Assembly (NCBI GenBank): GCA_030765055.1
Contig: CM060947.1
Span: forward strand, 54,065,895 to 54,129,894
Reading direction: 5' to 3'
Length of the DNA stretch: 64,000 bases
DNA from: Mantis religiosa
Taxonomy: Eukaryota; Arthropoda; Insecta; Mantodea; Mantidae
The number at the start of each line of letters is the position of its first letter. Position 1 is the first letter of the stretch. The translations under genes and the position numbers were made by a program. The notes under the pieces are model-generated. The model saw only the letters and a program-made list of their open reading frames with translations. It was not told the DNA's origin and did no database searches. Positions 10,603 to 22,689 of this stretch are shown one piece after another.

Positions 10603-11500
10603 TACGAAGGCTGTTCAATAAAGAACGATTACTTTTTTTTTGACGACGTACCTTTACTCATCCTCATAATTTTGACGGTCCTTCACAAAATAGTCTCCCC
10701 TGAATGCGATGTATTTGTCCCAGCGTTTCTGCTAGTCTTCAAAGACAAGCTGGAAACCATTTTTGAGAGATCCTTCATAATGCCTCCGCAGCCTTCACCA
10801 CTTCACGCCTCCCACGAAGGCGTTTCTTCAAGTTAGGAAATAGAAAAAGGTCACATGGAGCTAAATCCGGACTATAGGGAGGGTGAGGGATTCACTTCAC
10901 TTGATTTTTGCAAGATATTCAGCAACAACGCTGGCAATATGCTGCCGTGCATTATCGTGATGCAGCATCCAGACTGCTTTACGGAAATGTGGGCTTTTGC
11001 GTCTGATATGGACTTGCAAATGTTTTCTGGACATTCCTGTAGTATTGTCCAGATACTGATGAGTGTGCAGGTATAACATGCTGATAAACTATTCCAGGAA
11101 TATCAAAGAATGAGATGACCATAACTTTCCCAGCAGAAGCAACCGCTTATGCTTTTTGGGACTTGGTGATGGGGGAGATTTCCACATTGAGCTTTGCTGT
11201 TTGCTCTCAGGATCAAAATGATGTAGCCAAGTTTCATCAGCAGTGATTGCGTTTGAAAGAAACTCCGGATCTTCCCATAACATCAATTTTAACTGCATGT
11301 TACCTCCATTGCAGCGGGAGGCGATACTGAACATGTCTGAACTTGCCTGGTTCTCACAGGCGGGAACCAGGAGTACCAACAATGAAACTAATATGGCGTG
11401 TTTGTTTCACATAAAGTTAACAGAATATAAGATTTAATTTTAGTGCGGAAAACTATGAGCGTAAAAAAGTTATGATCATTCTTACTGAACAGCCCTGGAA
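10603..11500 (-). mobile_element. mariner element, internally deleted (subfamily 1, copy A)
   Basis: Bounded by terminal inverted repeats: TACGAAGGCTGTTCAATAAA at the left, and TTACTGAACAGCCCTGG at the right. Transposase is on the minus strand: ITADETWLHHFDPESKQQS (about 11190-11250), WMLHHDNARQHIASVVAEYL (about 10900-10965) and the PYSPDLAPCD block (about 10840-10875). These carry the D, D, D residues of a D34D mariner. The frame is split among several ORFs. Compared with copy D the N-terminal DNA-binding region has been deleted: sequence jumps from TTTAACTGCATG to TTACCTCCATTGCAGCGG near 11300. Inactive. Confidence 0.88.
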
Positions 11501-14500
11501 AAAGTTATTTATTGCAATTATTTATCACTCTCCTTATCATTTATTATACATATATTAATCTTATCTGCAAATAATTCTTATATTTTGAGCTAAGTTGAAT
11601 TTTTGAGAAACTAAACAGTGATGCATTTTTTCTATAAATTGTAATTTGTGGTGGCGGTTTTCTTTAAAATTTTTGTGTGGCATATTTCAAAGGTGATGAA
11701 ATTAAATACCAAGTTTGATATACATATCTGATATTACATCCTTTGTTTTTGATCCTCACAGATGTTCTCTGTTTTCATTAGGATAATTAGAAAATGTATT
11801 GATTTTATCAGTTATTAGCTTTTACCCCATACTGCCCCCTGCATGGATATTCATGTCACCTGTAACTAATTTTAACAACATCCATTACATGCGCGGGTGA
11901 CTTCACTGATAAGGTCTCACGGTGTGCGGTTCAAATCCTGCCATGGAAACCGTCCTCAGTAGGTTCCGGGTCAAAAATTTGTGTTACAAGTCAATGCAAT
12001 GCTATCGAAGCGGCCTTAAATAAACCGCTTCCCCGCATGACATGCGGGCACATTCAATAACATAGGAGTAATTCCACCAGCGCAGAAGTTGAGCTCCTAT
12101 ACAGTACCTCCAAGAGATGCTTCGACAATTCGGTATTATATAGCTCCAGCGTGCCAAAGGACATAGCACCTGACCAAAGGCCATCAAGGAGCAAATTCTG
12201 TTACTTTCTCTTCCCCTTTATGTCAATTGACCCGCCATCCTATAACTCCCATACACTGTCTATAATGTAGGAGTAGTATTGTCCACTTAATAAGAAAAAT
12301 CGCATTAGTTTGCATACACATACAGGAAAAAATTACACTGAATGAGACGCAACATATGTATCAAATATTTTTACAAATCATTTACAGGAATATCTTAACT
12401 CTTATTACACATGCTTCCATTAATGTGTGCTGCATAATCAAGGCCCATCATTTTGTCCCTCCATCCGTTGAAAGCTAAAAATATATGCGGTAATACTGAT
12501 TTTATAATCACATGTTAAAGTCTTTTTGGCTTTTTATTTGTCTGCATGAATGCTGCCAAAAAAATTTCAAGTCCTCTCACATCCTAAATAATCCTCCTGC
12601 CGATATCGTCAACTGTCTTAGGAGTATGCTAACTCCTCCAGTTCAAGCCTTCCAGTCCTTCCAAAATGTTCTTTTCTCCTCCATCTAGTTTTCTTATTTC
12701 AATTCATAACTCCAATTTTCGAGTATTTCTACATTCAGATTCCATTTCCTGTGAATTTACTTCCTGTTTCGTGATGCTATGACATTTTCTTTATCCTTTA
12801 TTATTGCTTAACCCAAATTTTGATCATCCCTGTCGTAGCCCCGTAATTCTATGGCGATAACAATTTGCTTTGAGAGTTGTTTGGTCACCATAACATGTGT
12901 CTATCTACATTAAGTTTAACAAATATTGGCATCTTTCTAGTATCCTATCTAGCAAAGATCTCCATAGTTAGAAGTATCCCTCCCCAACCTAGTTACAGTA
13001 TACATCGGGCTCCCGTGAGCTTTTAAATATGTCAATCTTACCTCAGTCCTCACAATTAACAAAACCCAGAAGGTACCCCACGCTTAGTCCTAGAACCTTT
13101 ATTTCCCAAAATGATTTCGCAGATTATTTAATTACATGTACAATTTTACCTGCTTGTGTGGTGGATTTGCTTTTAACGCCCTTTCGTACTACATATTTAC
13201 TAATAGGTACAAAATTTATTGTATTGCATCCAAAAAAATTATATGATCACCGTGATGCCAGGCTATCTGTTGGCCGGCTGCAGGAATTGGTGTATGATAA
13301 CCTGGCCTAGGTATGGCTAATGGCTCTTCACATAAAATAGCCATTGTATAACATCTTTCTGCTCCCAAAGGTTCCTTTTGCTTGTTAGAATTATCCTTTC
13401 TACATCGTTGCTCGGTGTCTCTAAGCCAGCAGTGAAGGCTAAGTCGTTCTTGACAGTAGAGTTGAAAACACTAGACTGTCGCATTTACCCGGTGGCTCGT
13501 AGCAGACAGTGGAGAGTGAGAATTAAGTTTAGTTCAGCAAACAGTTCTGAGATTGGAGTCAGCAGTACAGTTTTAATTCAGTTCCAGGAATCAGTTATGT
13601 TTTGTTGCGAGTGTGTGCGTCTCAGCTAGAAAGTATGCAGTACGTCTAATCGCCTAAGTGATTAAGTATGTTCAGCAGTTTTTTCATACTTGTTATAATG
13701 ACAATAAAATATAGACAAAAATCTAACGACATGAAAACTGTGGAGCTTATTAAAACAAAATTAAGGTAAAATACATATTTATACCATTATCTCACTAACA
13801 CTTTCATCTTTCGTTAGGACTTACCAACTGCTTTACTTTTCTGAAGTGCTAATTAATTTTTTACAGACAAAGACTGAAATGTGAAAGCCAGTTGGTATAT
13901 GTACAGCGACCCACTTTAAACTTTATTTCTCTCCTATAATGAAGGAGTGTAATATGAACAGAAGTAGTAGAAAATGAAAATCTTGCTTGAGGTCTAAACA
14001 GATCTATTGTAGCCAACATCCACTTTGAGGTAGAAGCCAAGTGAGGGAACCGCAGGAGGTTAAGTGTTGTAGGGAGAAAGGGCACGGAAGACGCGCGGAA
14101 GTTGTTAACAAGTACTGGAAGTTTTATACATTGGTGAAGGGTTAAGAGTTTTATTTGGAACAAAAACTACTTATTTTGGAAAATTTCTAAAGAAATGCAC
14201 ATCCAAGAACAAATGCCATTATACATTTTTTTCTATAATCCTTGTTTTAGGCAGTTTTAGGGACGAATGTAGTAAGCTCCTTTCCACTTAGTATACTTGC
14301 AGAGCCAACATTGTTTTTTCTACGAAATAAAATACATGTGTTCAGCTATGTTTGTTATACTTGAAAACTCCTCAAATGACACACTCGCCCCCTGCGTGGC
14401 CATTACAAATGTATTTAGCAGCGAACGACATCATCCGTTGCTAACATTAGCCAGAAAATCGACATCTGTCTCTAAGCCCAGAGGGCAGTTGAATATAGGT

Positions 14501-15180
14501 GTGTGTCAGCGGTGGAACAAAGACCATTTGGATCGTATCTCCACTTTTTGAATTGCATTTCGGTCCTATTCATAGGATCTAACACTAGATCACTTTGATT
14601 GGCACAATCAATATCTGCACTAGACTGAAACGGTGATCTCTAATAGTGGAATCCTATTCTGCAATCTGCATCTTATTGCGTTCATCTTGAATTGTAGCGC
14701 TATTCGGTAAATGCTGAACCCCTCAAATTCATGTAATGACTATTGTTTTAATTTAGATTTATTATGAATATACATTTACATTCGTTTATTAATTGTATTA
14801 CATTATTTATGCCACACATGTTTGACCAAATAGGCCCAGTCCTCTGTAATTACTCGTATTGCAGGGCATTCCAACAAATTTCGCTAGGTTTTCTGTCACC
14901 ACATCAGAACTCTGCTTCTACATATGTTAATAATGGCAATCCAGTTGCAAGATATGAACCTATAATACAATGTGTTACAAACAAGCAGCGCCAAGGCGAA
15001 TAATTATATTGTTAAGACCAGAGTACATCTATAATATCTTCAATAAATTCAAAGAGAATGAGTCAAATCAGAAACTATAGACGACTAACCTATGTGTGAA
15101 GCTTCCCCTAATATATGACTAAACATTACCTCTCCTCTCCAAAATAGGTAGAATTTATTAATTATTAATTATCATCATTA
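11501..15180. other. Long stretch with little recognisable
   Basis: Besides a weak tRNA-like motif at 11885-11990 I see no gene or repeat I can name. 13370-13700 has a GC-richer patch followed by AATAAAA (about 13702), which could be the downstream part of an LTR or a polyadenylation site, but no paired element supports it. 12550-12720 read on the minus strand gives a short Gly/Glu-rich frame of no known family. Confidence 0.4.
11885..11990 (+). mobile_element. Possible tRNA-derived SINE head
   Basis: GCGGTTCAAATCCTGCC is a B-box-like arm, preceded by a run that could hold an A box (GGTGACTTCACTGATAAGG). No second copy of this sequence occurs in the window, so it is only a candidate. Confidence 0.35.
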
Positions 15181-15181
15181 T

Positions 15182-15541
15182 TACGAGGGCTGTTAAATAA
15201 AGAATGACCACACTTTTTTGACAACGTACCTTTACTTATCCTCATAATTTTGCTGGTGCTTTTCAAAATAGTCTCCCCTGAATGTGATGCACTTGTCCCA
15301 GCCTTTCTGCCAGTCTTCAAAGACATGCTGGAAACAATTTTTTGAAATATCCTTCAAAATCGCCGCCACAGCCTTCACCACTGCTTCTGATGATGGATAA
15401 TGCCTACCACGAAGACATTTCTTCAAGTTAAGGGATAGAAAAAAGTCACATGGGGCTAAATCCGGACTACAGGAAGGGTGAGGGATGTACTTCACGTTGA
15501 GTTTTGCAAGATATTCAGCAACAACATTGGCATATGCGGCC
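15182..15541 (-). mobile_element. mariner fragment (subfamily 1, copy B)
   Basis: The left terminal repeat TACGAGGGCTGTTAAATAAA is followed on the minus strand by an open C-terminal transposase frame (15232-15543, 103 codons). It contains VVAEYLAKLNVKYIPHP, the third catalytic block CSPDLAPCDFF and the conserved end DWQKGWDKCITFRGDYFE with its natural stop. The other end breaks off at about 15541 inside the HHDNARPH region, with unrelated sequence beyond, so the N-terminal half and the right terminal repeat are missing. Confidence 0.88.
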
Positions 15542-16050
15542 AATGTGAATTGACGTGCACATCGAAGCTGTGCTCTGCCTGTAGCGTTTATCGTCGACGC
15601 ATGCGCAGAGCTTTAAACGTTACATTATGTGCAAGCAAGAGAAGTGTGCTACCTACAAGGTTGCCACATTCTCATGCTATCGCCATCTATTTACTACACA
15701 TTAAGCAATGAGCGCGGTAAATACAAATAACGAATGAAAAGAGGAAAATGGCTTCTACAAGACAAATATTGGAAGTTCAGGTGCTCTTGTGCTCCTAAGC
15801 AGCAGCCGCCCCTGGGTATAACCAAATACGGAATAGGGGAAGGCGGATTTGCCTCCACCTATTTTTTACCGAGTTATGACGAATTCATTGCACTCACTCT
15901 AAAACAAGCCTAATGCTTGGTTACCTGAGTGATTGAAGGGCAAATACGTCCTTCTTTTCTTCATCATCTTCTTCTTTAACTGTCCTCTTATACGATCACG
16001 TGGTGTCAGGGTATTATTATTCCACTTAATTCTTATACGGGTTCAGGAAT
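15542..16050. other. Unannotated stretch
   Basis: No gene or known repeat seen between the truncated mariner and the SINE-C. Confidence 0.4.
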
Positions 16051-16059
16051 GGAATTTCT

Positions 16060-16296
16060 GCATCAGTGAGAGAGAGAGAATCCAGGATAGGTGATTAGCA
16101 CGATGCGTGATGTGAGAACGAGGAAAGTGTATGACACAACGAGCGCGAGATGAAGTAGTAGGAAAGATGATGAATGCTGACGGGGAAAACCGCAGAAGTC
16201 GGAGAAAACTTTCCCCAGCGCCATGTTGTCCTGGGATCGAATCCAGGCCTCCTTGGTGAGAGTCAAGCGATGTAACTACTGAGCCACGGCGCGGCT
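16060..16296 (-). mobile_element. SINE-C copy, tRNA-derived
   Basis: The minus strand starts AGCCGCGCCGTGGCTCAGTA (A box TGGCTCAGTAG), has CTCTCACCAAGG and a B box GGATTCGATCC, then GGCGCTGGGG and TTTTCTCCG blocks that recur in the copy at 27858. The 3' end is an AG-rich run (GAGAGAGAGA complement) near 16070. Confidence 0.82.
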
Positions 16297-16379
16297 GAAA
16301 TGCTAAGTACAAAAGAATGAGTGTGCAGGAGCGATAAGGCAATGTCAACAGAGACAAGGCTGGACATCACTTTAATTCA

Positions 16380-16900
16380 CTGTCCTCTCCGTAGGGGAGG
16401 GGATCCGTCCCCTTCAGCAGCTGTGGTGCGAGCGCTTCGGATCCCTAGCACTCGTGGTACCTCTGACGTTACAAGAGGAACCTCGGGCCGAACATTCGAG
16501 CCTCTCCCTGAATGGAAGTTGTTCGGATTGGGTTGGACTCGAGGGGGCAGTGTGTTCCCGTTACCCGCGGGAAATCTGGTACCTCTGGCCAGGCTTCGGC
16601 CGCACGGAGGGGCAGAGGGATGCCTAAAAGGTCCCGGGTACTATCCTGCAGAGCTAGTAGAAGGTGTGCTATATCACCAGGCGGCCCCACCGAGGTTATT
16701 CGGTAGTCTTCCCTGCGGGGTTGACGCGACAAGTGGCGTATAACTTACACCCGTCTTGACGTTTTTGTCGATGCGGGGGGGGGGGGGGGCTTTTTAGGAT
16801 TCAGGTAGTGCCCCAAGGAAGGATCTCCAGAGTTTTCCATCGCTACCGGGTAACAGAGGCCGGGGTCTTCGGACTTTAAGGTAGACCTTACTGAACATGT
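16380..16900. repeat. GC-rich interspersed repeat (copy 2)
   Basis: Aligns with 5450-5930 through GGATCCCTAGCACTCGTGG, ACCTCTGACGTTACAAGAGG, GTTGTTCGGATTGGGTTGGA and GAGGTTATTCGGTAGTCTTC. Contains a G homopolymer (about 16777-16789). Overlapping open frames on both strands (up to 140 codons) appear to be by-products of high GC and have no motif support. Confidence 0.6.
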
Positions 16901-17065
16901 CCTGTGTAACCGGAACTACCAGACAAGTGTGTCAACTTTTTTCAAAAAGTCACTGAGGATGCATCAGTAGCGAAGATAGGAGTCCGAAAATGTATGAATA
17001 TTTGAAGAAGTAATTTTTCTGAAAATGAAAAATTTTCAAGTCCCACGGTACTTATCACTCTAGCA

Positions 17066-17273
17066 CGCCCGCCACGGTAGCATGGATGGTAGCGCGTCTG
17101 CCTCACGTTCAATAGGTCCCGAGTTCGAATCTCGGTCAGGTGAGTTACCTGGATAAGGTTTTTCACGGGTGTTCCCTTATCCTGAAAGACGAATGTCAAC
17201 TCTATGGACCCCGGACTCATTTGAGCATCATTTTACCTATTACATCCATCGTTGGTTATAGGTCGTAAATTAC
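17066..17273 (+). mobile_element. SINE-A copy
   Basis: Head GCCACGGTAGCATGGATGGT, B box GAGTTCGAATCTCGG, body GGATAAGGTTTTTCACGGG, end GTCGTAAATTAC plus an A run. Confidence 0.88.
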
Positions 17274-17489
17274 AAAAAAAAATCTCTGTAGTACACAATA
17301 GTACACCAATCCTCAGCCATCCCTTCATCCGTCAGCGGTCACTAGCTGATAGGCTGGTAGCTCTATTACCTTTTACTGACAGACAATGCTTTAGTTTCTT
17401 TCTTACGTGTAATTATTATGGTTGAAATATAGTTTAGTTCCTCCTGATGTCCAATAAATATATTTGAAAGCACAGAAGTCCTCTTCCTA

Positions 17490-18060
17490 GAGATTACATA
17501 CATTTTTGCCACAAGTATGGGATACTTCAAGTGAAGCGGGACCATGATCGTGAAGGATGCACACATAGATAAACTCTGGTCCATCACAGCACTGTATTCT
17601 AAAGTCACTAATGGTGCCATATATATTTTACTGTTCAGTGAAGAAAGACCATGGTTGTGAAGAAGGGACACACAGAAGCTCTGAAGTATCATAGCAGTGT
17701 ATATCATTTACAAGAGGACACTAGTGGTGTAACACATTTTGCTGCGGTCCAGTGAAGGGGCACCATGATCATGAGGGATGGACAAAAGATAAGTTCTTAT
17801 CTGTCATAGCACTGTGTAGCATTTACTAAAGGCCATTAATGGTGCTATGCATTTTGTTTTATTCCAGTGAAGCGTGAATGCAGTGAAGCCCATGATCGTG
17901 AAGGAAAGACACACAGAGGGCTCTGTCGTATCATAATACTGTATACCATTTACTAGATGTAACTAGCATGCTATACTTTTGTTGCAGACCAGTGTAGGGA
18001 GACCATGATCATGATGGAAAGACATGATAAGCTCTGACCTATCATAGTACTCTACTTTCT
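17490..18060. repeat. Degenerate ~115 bp minisatellite array
   Basis: Five diverged units, recognisable by the recurring block (A)CCATGATCGTGAAGGA at about 17541, 17648, 17762, 17890 and 18002, and by CATAGCACTGTATACC and CACTAATGGTGC between them. Spacing is 107-127 bp. The array continues past an inserted SINE-A at 18074-18176 (GTGTACCATGTAATAGAGG), and an isolated sixth unit lies near 19070-19130. Confidence 0.75.
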
Positions 18061-18073
18061 ATTTTTCCTTTTT

Positions 18074-18176
18074 AATTTACATTTTCCAACGCCGTCATAT
18101 CGGATGTTGAATGAAATAAATGAAATGATTCGAATTGGAACCCCTTGAACCCCCATCTACGCTATCGAGGTGGGCT
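18074..18176 (-). mobile_element. SINE-A copy, internally deleted
   Basis: The 3' end complement (AATTTACATTTTCCAAC) and head complement (CTACGCTATCGAGGTGGGC) are joined with most of the body and the B box missing. It interrupts the minisatellite array. Confidence 0.75.
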
Positions 18177-18510
18177 AGTGTTGTGTACCATGTAATAGAG
18201 GTGACTACAGTCCAGCCGTTGTATCTCCGGCTCTGAGGTTTTGCGACTGCAAGAGGTAGAGGGGAAAGGTTAATAGTACCAACGTACAGTAATGAGCCAT
18301 TGAAAACGTATCCTCAAAATTATCTTTAGAATGAAAATATAATACTATATTAGCTTTAAAACACTGAAATACAATTTGCAATTCCATTATAATGCAAGAT
18401 ATTTATTACAACACAACTCTATTCGAATATTTCGTTCACACATTTCACACACAATAACTGCATCTGTTGGTAGTACTGGGAGTCTCTACTTCCGGTGTTG
18501 TGGTCAGCAA

Positions 18511-18760
18511 GTTATTTATTTATTTATTGTAATTTTACGTCCTCCAACGTTAAGTCAAATCGGACGATGAAGGGAACGGGTGAAATGATGCTCAAATGAA
18601 CCCGGGGTCCATGGAGCTTAGAGTTACCCCACATTCGTCTTTTAGGACAAGGGAAAACCCTGGAAAAACCTTATCTATGTAACTCACCCTGACCGAGATT
18701 CGAACTCGGGACCTCTTGAACGTGAGGCAGACATGCTACCATCACGCTACCGAGGTGGGC
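18511..18760 (-). mobile_element. SINE-A copy with target-site duplication
   Basis: Full-length minus-strand copy with a (TTTA)n tail on its left. Flanked by GTCAGCAAGTTA (18503-18514) and GTCAGGAAGTTA (18761-18772), a 12 bp duplication with one mismatch. This is the expected result of LINE-driven retroposition. Confidence 0.9.
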
Positions 18761-18772
18761 GTCAGGAAGTTA

Positions 18773-20430
18773 AAACTGTGTGCTAGCGCCAAACAGCATT
18801 GTCGCTGCTAGCGTGGCTTCCGAGCCCAGCACCGTGTTGCCAGCTTAAAATTGTTTGAGCCACGTGGCTTGAGCTGCTTGCGCTCGTGAACTTTGTTTAT
18901 GCGTGCGTGAATTCCGATTTTTAGTGTTCGTAAAGTTCTATTATTATAGCTATTATAATAATTAGGCTACTGGTTCTTGAAATATGCAAATACGTGAAGA
19001 ACTGGCAACAGCCTGCTTCCCCCTCTCGAGAAATGTCAGAGCGGCCGGACTGTAGTGGGGACATATGTTTTGTTGTAGCCTATGATTGTGAAGAAAGATG
19101 GACACAGACAAGTTCTGGCCCATTCTAGCCGATCGTACAGTCCGTAATCTTAAGTTACAACATTACGGAGTAGAGTTCAAGGTTTTGTCATGTGCGTGGT
19201 GAAATTCTGAAAGTTTGATTCTGCCCACAAAGCCGTAAAAACATTGCCATTGTCGTAAAGTCGTAAAAAGATATCCGCCCCCTTACATTTTATGGTAAAA
19301 CCGTAAAAGTTGGTAAGTATGTTAGTGTATCCCAAATGCTTTGAAGGTTACTGTATGGGTTCTCCTTGACACAATAAGCTAAGTAAACTCAGCTCTGAAA
19401 TTTGGAAGAAAAAAATTACACATTTTTAGGATGACTCGTTTGTAATTTTAATATAGTAATCAAGGTTAAGCTTATGATATGTGGACAACTAATGCATATC
19501 TTTAAATGACTTCCAGAGATAAATTAATCAAATTATTCCTTCTTGTTTTCTTTATTATTATTTTGAAAAATTTATCCAAAAGATGCAGTTACTTTTTTAA
19601 AAAAAAGAGTTATGTTATATTTATGCACATTAGTTCCTTATTTAAAAAAGTACGAATGATTTCTGATCCTGTTCATGTGGGAGAAAATAAGTATTAAATT
19701 GCATATGAAATTGCATTTGGTTTTAAATTTATGCAATACGAATAATATTGTTTAATAACATCAAAACTAACAATTTAACAAAAAGTCATATTGCTTTCTC
19801 TATTACTTATTAGCTGCGCAGGTAGGCAAAATATTACCACACCTAAACGTGAAAAATCTTTTAAATTACATACTTGATCGTTTTCCCTCTAACCACTTCC
19901 AGATATTACTTGTTATTAGTTTTAATTTTACAGTACTTATACCTATGCTAATTGGGAAGGCGCTATTCGTCTTTTTCTCTTAATCGTACCAGGAGAACCA
20001 GATTTCAAAACTATCAATAGTGACCACATTTTAAGATATTTGACTATAACTTAATGTTACTACATTCCCCTATTCCCATTCTAGCTACAAAGAAATACGA
20101 GAAAAAAATATTTCAGCCAATGTTTACCTTAAAACTGTCTGTAACAGTAGCTTGCAAAAATATGAGTGGGGAAGCTCATGAGAATAAAAAGCATAACATT
20201 TGTTAACCGTTATTTATAAGGATGTATACAAAACTTCATTGATTTTATGCACAAAAAGGTACATCGTGTGGAACAATTTTAAGATGAGAATGTGCCGACA
20301 AATGAAAAACGTGAAAAAGGGTTATAGAATACAAAGCTAATGGCATCTTTTTTACTTTATGATGTTAGAAAAGGTATAATGCATTTGTGTGAATGCATTT
20401 GTGTTGCACTAATAACGTGTGCAAGAGAGA
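18773..20430. other. Unannotated AT-rich stretch
   Basis: Holds one isolated, diverged minisatellite unit (about 19070-19130). Otherwise nothing I can identify. Confidence 0.4.
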
Positions 20431-20436
20431 GAGAGG

Positions 20437-20665
20437 CAGCCTCGGTAGCGTAGATGGTAGCATGCCTGCCTCACGTTCAAGAGGTCCCGAGTTCGAATCT
20501 CGGTCAGGGCGAGTTACCTGGATAAGGTATTCACTGGGGTTTTCGCTTATCCTGAAAGACAAATGTCGGGTAGCTAAGCTCCATGGACCCTGGACTCATT
20601 TGAGCATCATTTCGCCCCTTTCATTCATGGCCCGATATGACTTAACATTGGAGGACGTAAATTAC
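20437..20665 (+). mobile_element. SINE-A copy
   Basis: Well preserved: GCCTCGGTAGCGTAGATGGT head, B box CCCGAGTTCGAATCTCGG, GTCAGGGCGAGTTACCTGG, end TTGGAGGACGTAAATTAC. Confidence 0.9.
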
Positions 20666-20979
20666 ACACACAGTTCCTCATGCAACAACCATTATTAGTT
20701 AAAAAATACAGAGCTTACTTCGTTTAAAATGTTATCAGAATTTAAAGTTTTTTGTTGGTATAAAATTCACAACATTTAAAAGAAAAGACTTATTGTTTAT
20801 TCTCCAACAATAGCAGTATCAACTTCCTATACTCCGCGACCACGCCCAGAGGTAATATTTCTTGCTCCAGAGCAAGAGCCTACAGGATTTCTACTAGAAC
20901 GTCAACAAAGGTGAGAAATTCGACACATCATCCATCCCATTTGCAAACAAACCCTTTGCAAATTTTAGAACTGAAGGCT

Positions 20980-21540
20980 AGGATTAGGACTTACTACGGA
21001 GGGGATTCAGAGACCAGTCATAATCCATTGTATCTATGGCCCAAAGTGGAGCACCCTGGGAGGAATGATGAGCTGAGAGTAGACAGAGGGCGGTCGTCCC
21101 AAGGAGCCACGACAGAGCAGAGCTCAGGTTCCCTAAAGTTTACTTAGAGACAACGGCCATACCGCCGTTTACTGCAGCTCGGAAACGGTTCTGAAATGTT
21201 CCCAGCAGCAGGTTTGAGCACCGGCAACCAACCTACCGGAGGAGAAAGTAGTCTTTCTCAGAGCATATCATCTGCCAGGCAGCGTCGAGACACACGCCAG
21301 CACTTCTTATCCTTAAAGAGACCACAAGGTGGGAGATAAATTGAAATAATGGAAATGAAATGGAAGGACGGGAAATTCGGGGGATGTAATTAACTTACCC
21401 AGCATTAACCTAGCGACCCAGGAAAAACTCATAGAAAACCATGGATCAGGTAGGTCGGCCACGGGAATCAACATTGGGTCCCCCGAATACGAGCCATAGA
21501 CTTGAGGTGCCCAAACGGCGCTCCTATGAGCTAATGACGT
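20980..21540 (-). mobile_element. SINE-D-like element (long tRNA-headed repeat), copy 1
   Basis: About 550 bp aligning with 54375-54915. Shared blocks: CCCAAGGAGCCACGACAG, CCTACCGGAGGAG, CTCAGAGCATATCAT, GGGGATGTAATTAAC and GGTAGGTCGGCC. The tRNA-like head is at the right end on the minus strand but is damaged in this copy. The second copy shows A and B boxes clearly. Confidence 0.7.
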
Positions 21541-21629
21541 CACGCTGTCATTTCACTCCAACCTCTAAATTGTGTTTGAGCCGTACAAGACTCACTACCC
21601 CCTCCACTTAGTCAGTGAAGGTTCTCGCA

Positions 21630-22235
21630 ATGATATCCAAACGTCCAGCATTCCACGACGAATGGGAGTAAGAATTTCTGTTTGTTCAACAGGAAAATAC
21701 GGTGAGATGTCTGATTTGTAGACATCACTTATCGTGGGATAGCCGATTTAACATAAAGACATTGATAAAATATTATCATTATGATTATGGTAAACATGTT
21801 ATATCAGGTAAGCAATTTTTATGCATAATTTCATGTTATGATTTCATTTCATATTAGCTAAATTGTACATTGATTATGTAATTAATACATTTCATTTGCA
21901 GGTGCTGTAAGACTGCAAAAACCTCAAAATATAAAAGCGGCGTTTTCTGAAGGCCCTCAGTCTAAATTCTTACAGAATTGCTGAAATTATTGCAAAGAGT
22001 ATAAAGGCTTTAAATGAAGGGGAGTTCATAAAAGATTGTTTAATTATTGCAGCCGAAGAAATGTGTCCCAATATAATAGGTAAATTAATTAACCTAACTG
22101 GAAATATCCGACAAGATGATTGGAAGAATTGGTGAGTGATATTGACCGACAGTTACAGGAAAAAATAAAATCATTAACTTTCTTTTCACTAGCGTTGGAT
22201 GAAAGCATAAACATTGATGAGCTGGTTAAATGAAC
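21630..22235 (+). pseudogene. hAT-superfamily transposase relic with BED finger (GTF2IRD2/FAM200-like)
   Basis: Starts ISKRPAFHDEWE, a stop, then EFLFVQQENTVRCLICRHH followed by KYYHYDYGKH: a BED-type C-x2-C...H-x5-H finger. Next, SYRIAEIIAKSIKALNEGEF and IKDCLIIAAEEMCP, and after a frame change DIDRQLQEKIKSLTFFSLAL-DES. These blocks match the N-terminal third of hAT-type transposases of the GTF2IRD2/ZBED/FAM200 group, where LALDES contains the first catalytic aspartate. The remainder (middle and hAT dimerisation region) is missing. Finger and helical part are separated by a candidate 94 bp intron (21808-21901) with GTAAGC donor and a pyrimidine-rich TTTGCAG acceptor. Stops and frameshifts make it dead. 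Confidence 0.65.
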
Positions 22236-22689
22236 TGCGCCAAAAGAGTCAGTAACGAAAACTGCGGTCTGGAGGTGTTGTTAATATTATTTGCACCAAA
22301 AAAAGCAACAGTAGAAGTAACTGAAGTCGCCGCCACTGCTAAGAGCAACGTTACCTTGTTTCACATAAGCTTGCCCCGTATCTCTTAATGATCACGTGAC
22401 CTTATCACCTCTCATTGACTGCTATTGTAGTACAGACTGTTGTGCGGTAAAAATTAGTTCATTATTTAACATTGTGATATGTCTTTATATGTTGAAAGAA
22501 AATTGTCAAATTTATATTTTCGTAACTGTTTGAATTAAATATATTACGCAACAGAGTTGATTTATCTGAAATGCATGTTAATTCTTAAACGAAGTAAAGA
22601 GGAGGTTACTTTGCTCTCAAGCACATGGCACGATAGCACGTGATTTAGCGGTAGTAATGACATATTTGTTTATATGACTTATCACTCAC

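Noticed and set aside
13370..13705. Possible third LTR (GC-richer stretch followed by AATAAAA)
   Set aside because: No TG...CA ends, no duplication and no similarity to the two LTRs found.
16321..16743. 140-codon open frame
   Set aside because: Lies in a GC-rich repeat whose sister copy lacks the frame, so not coding.
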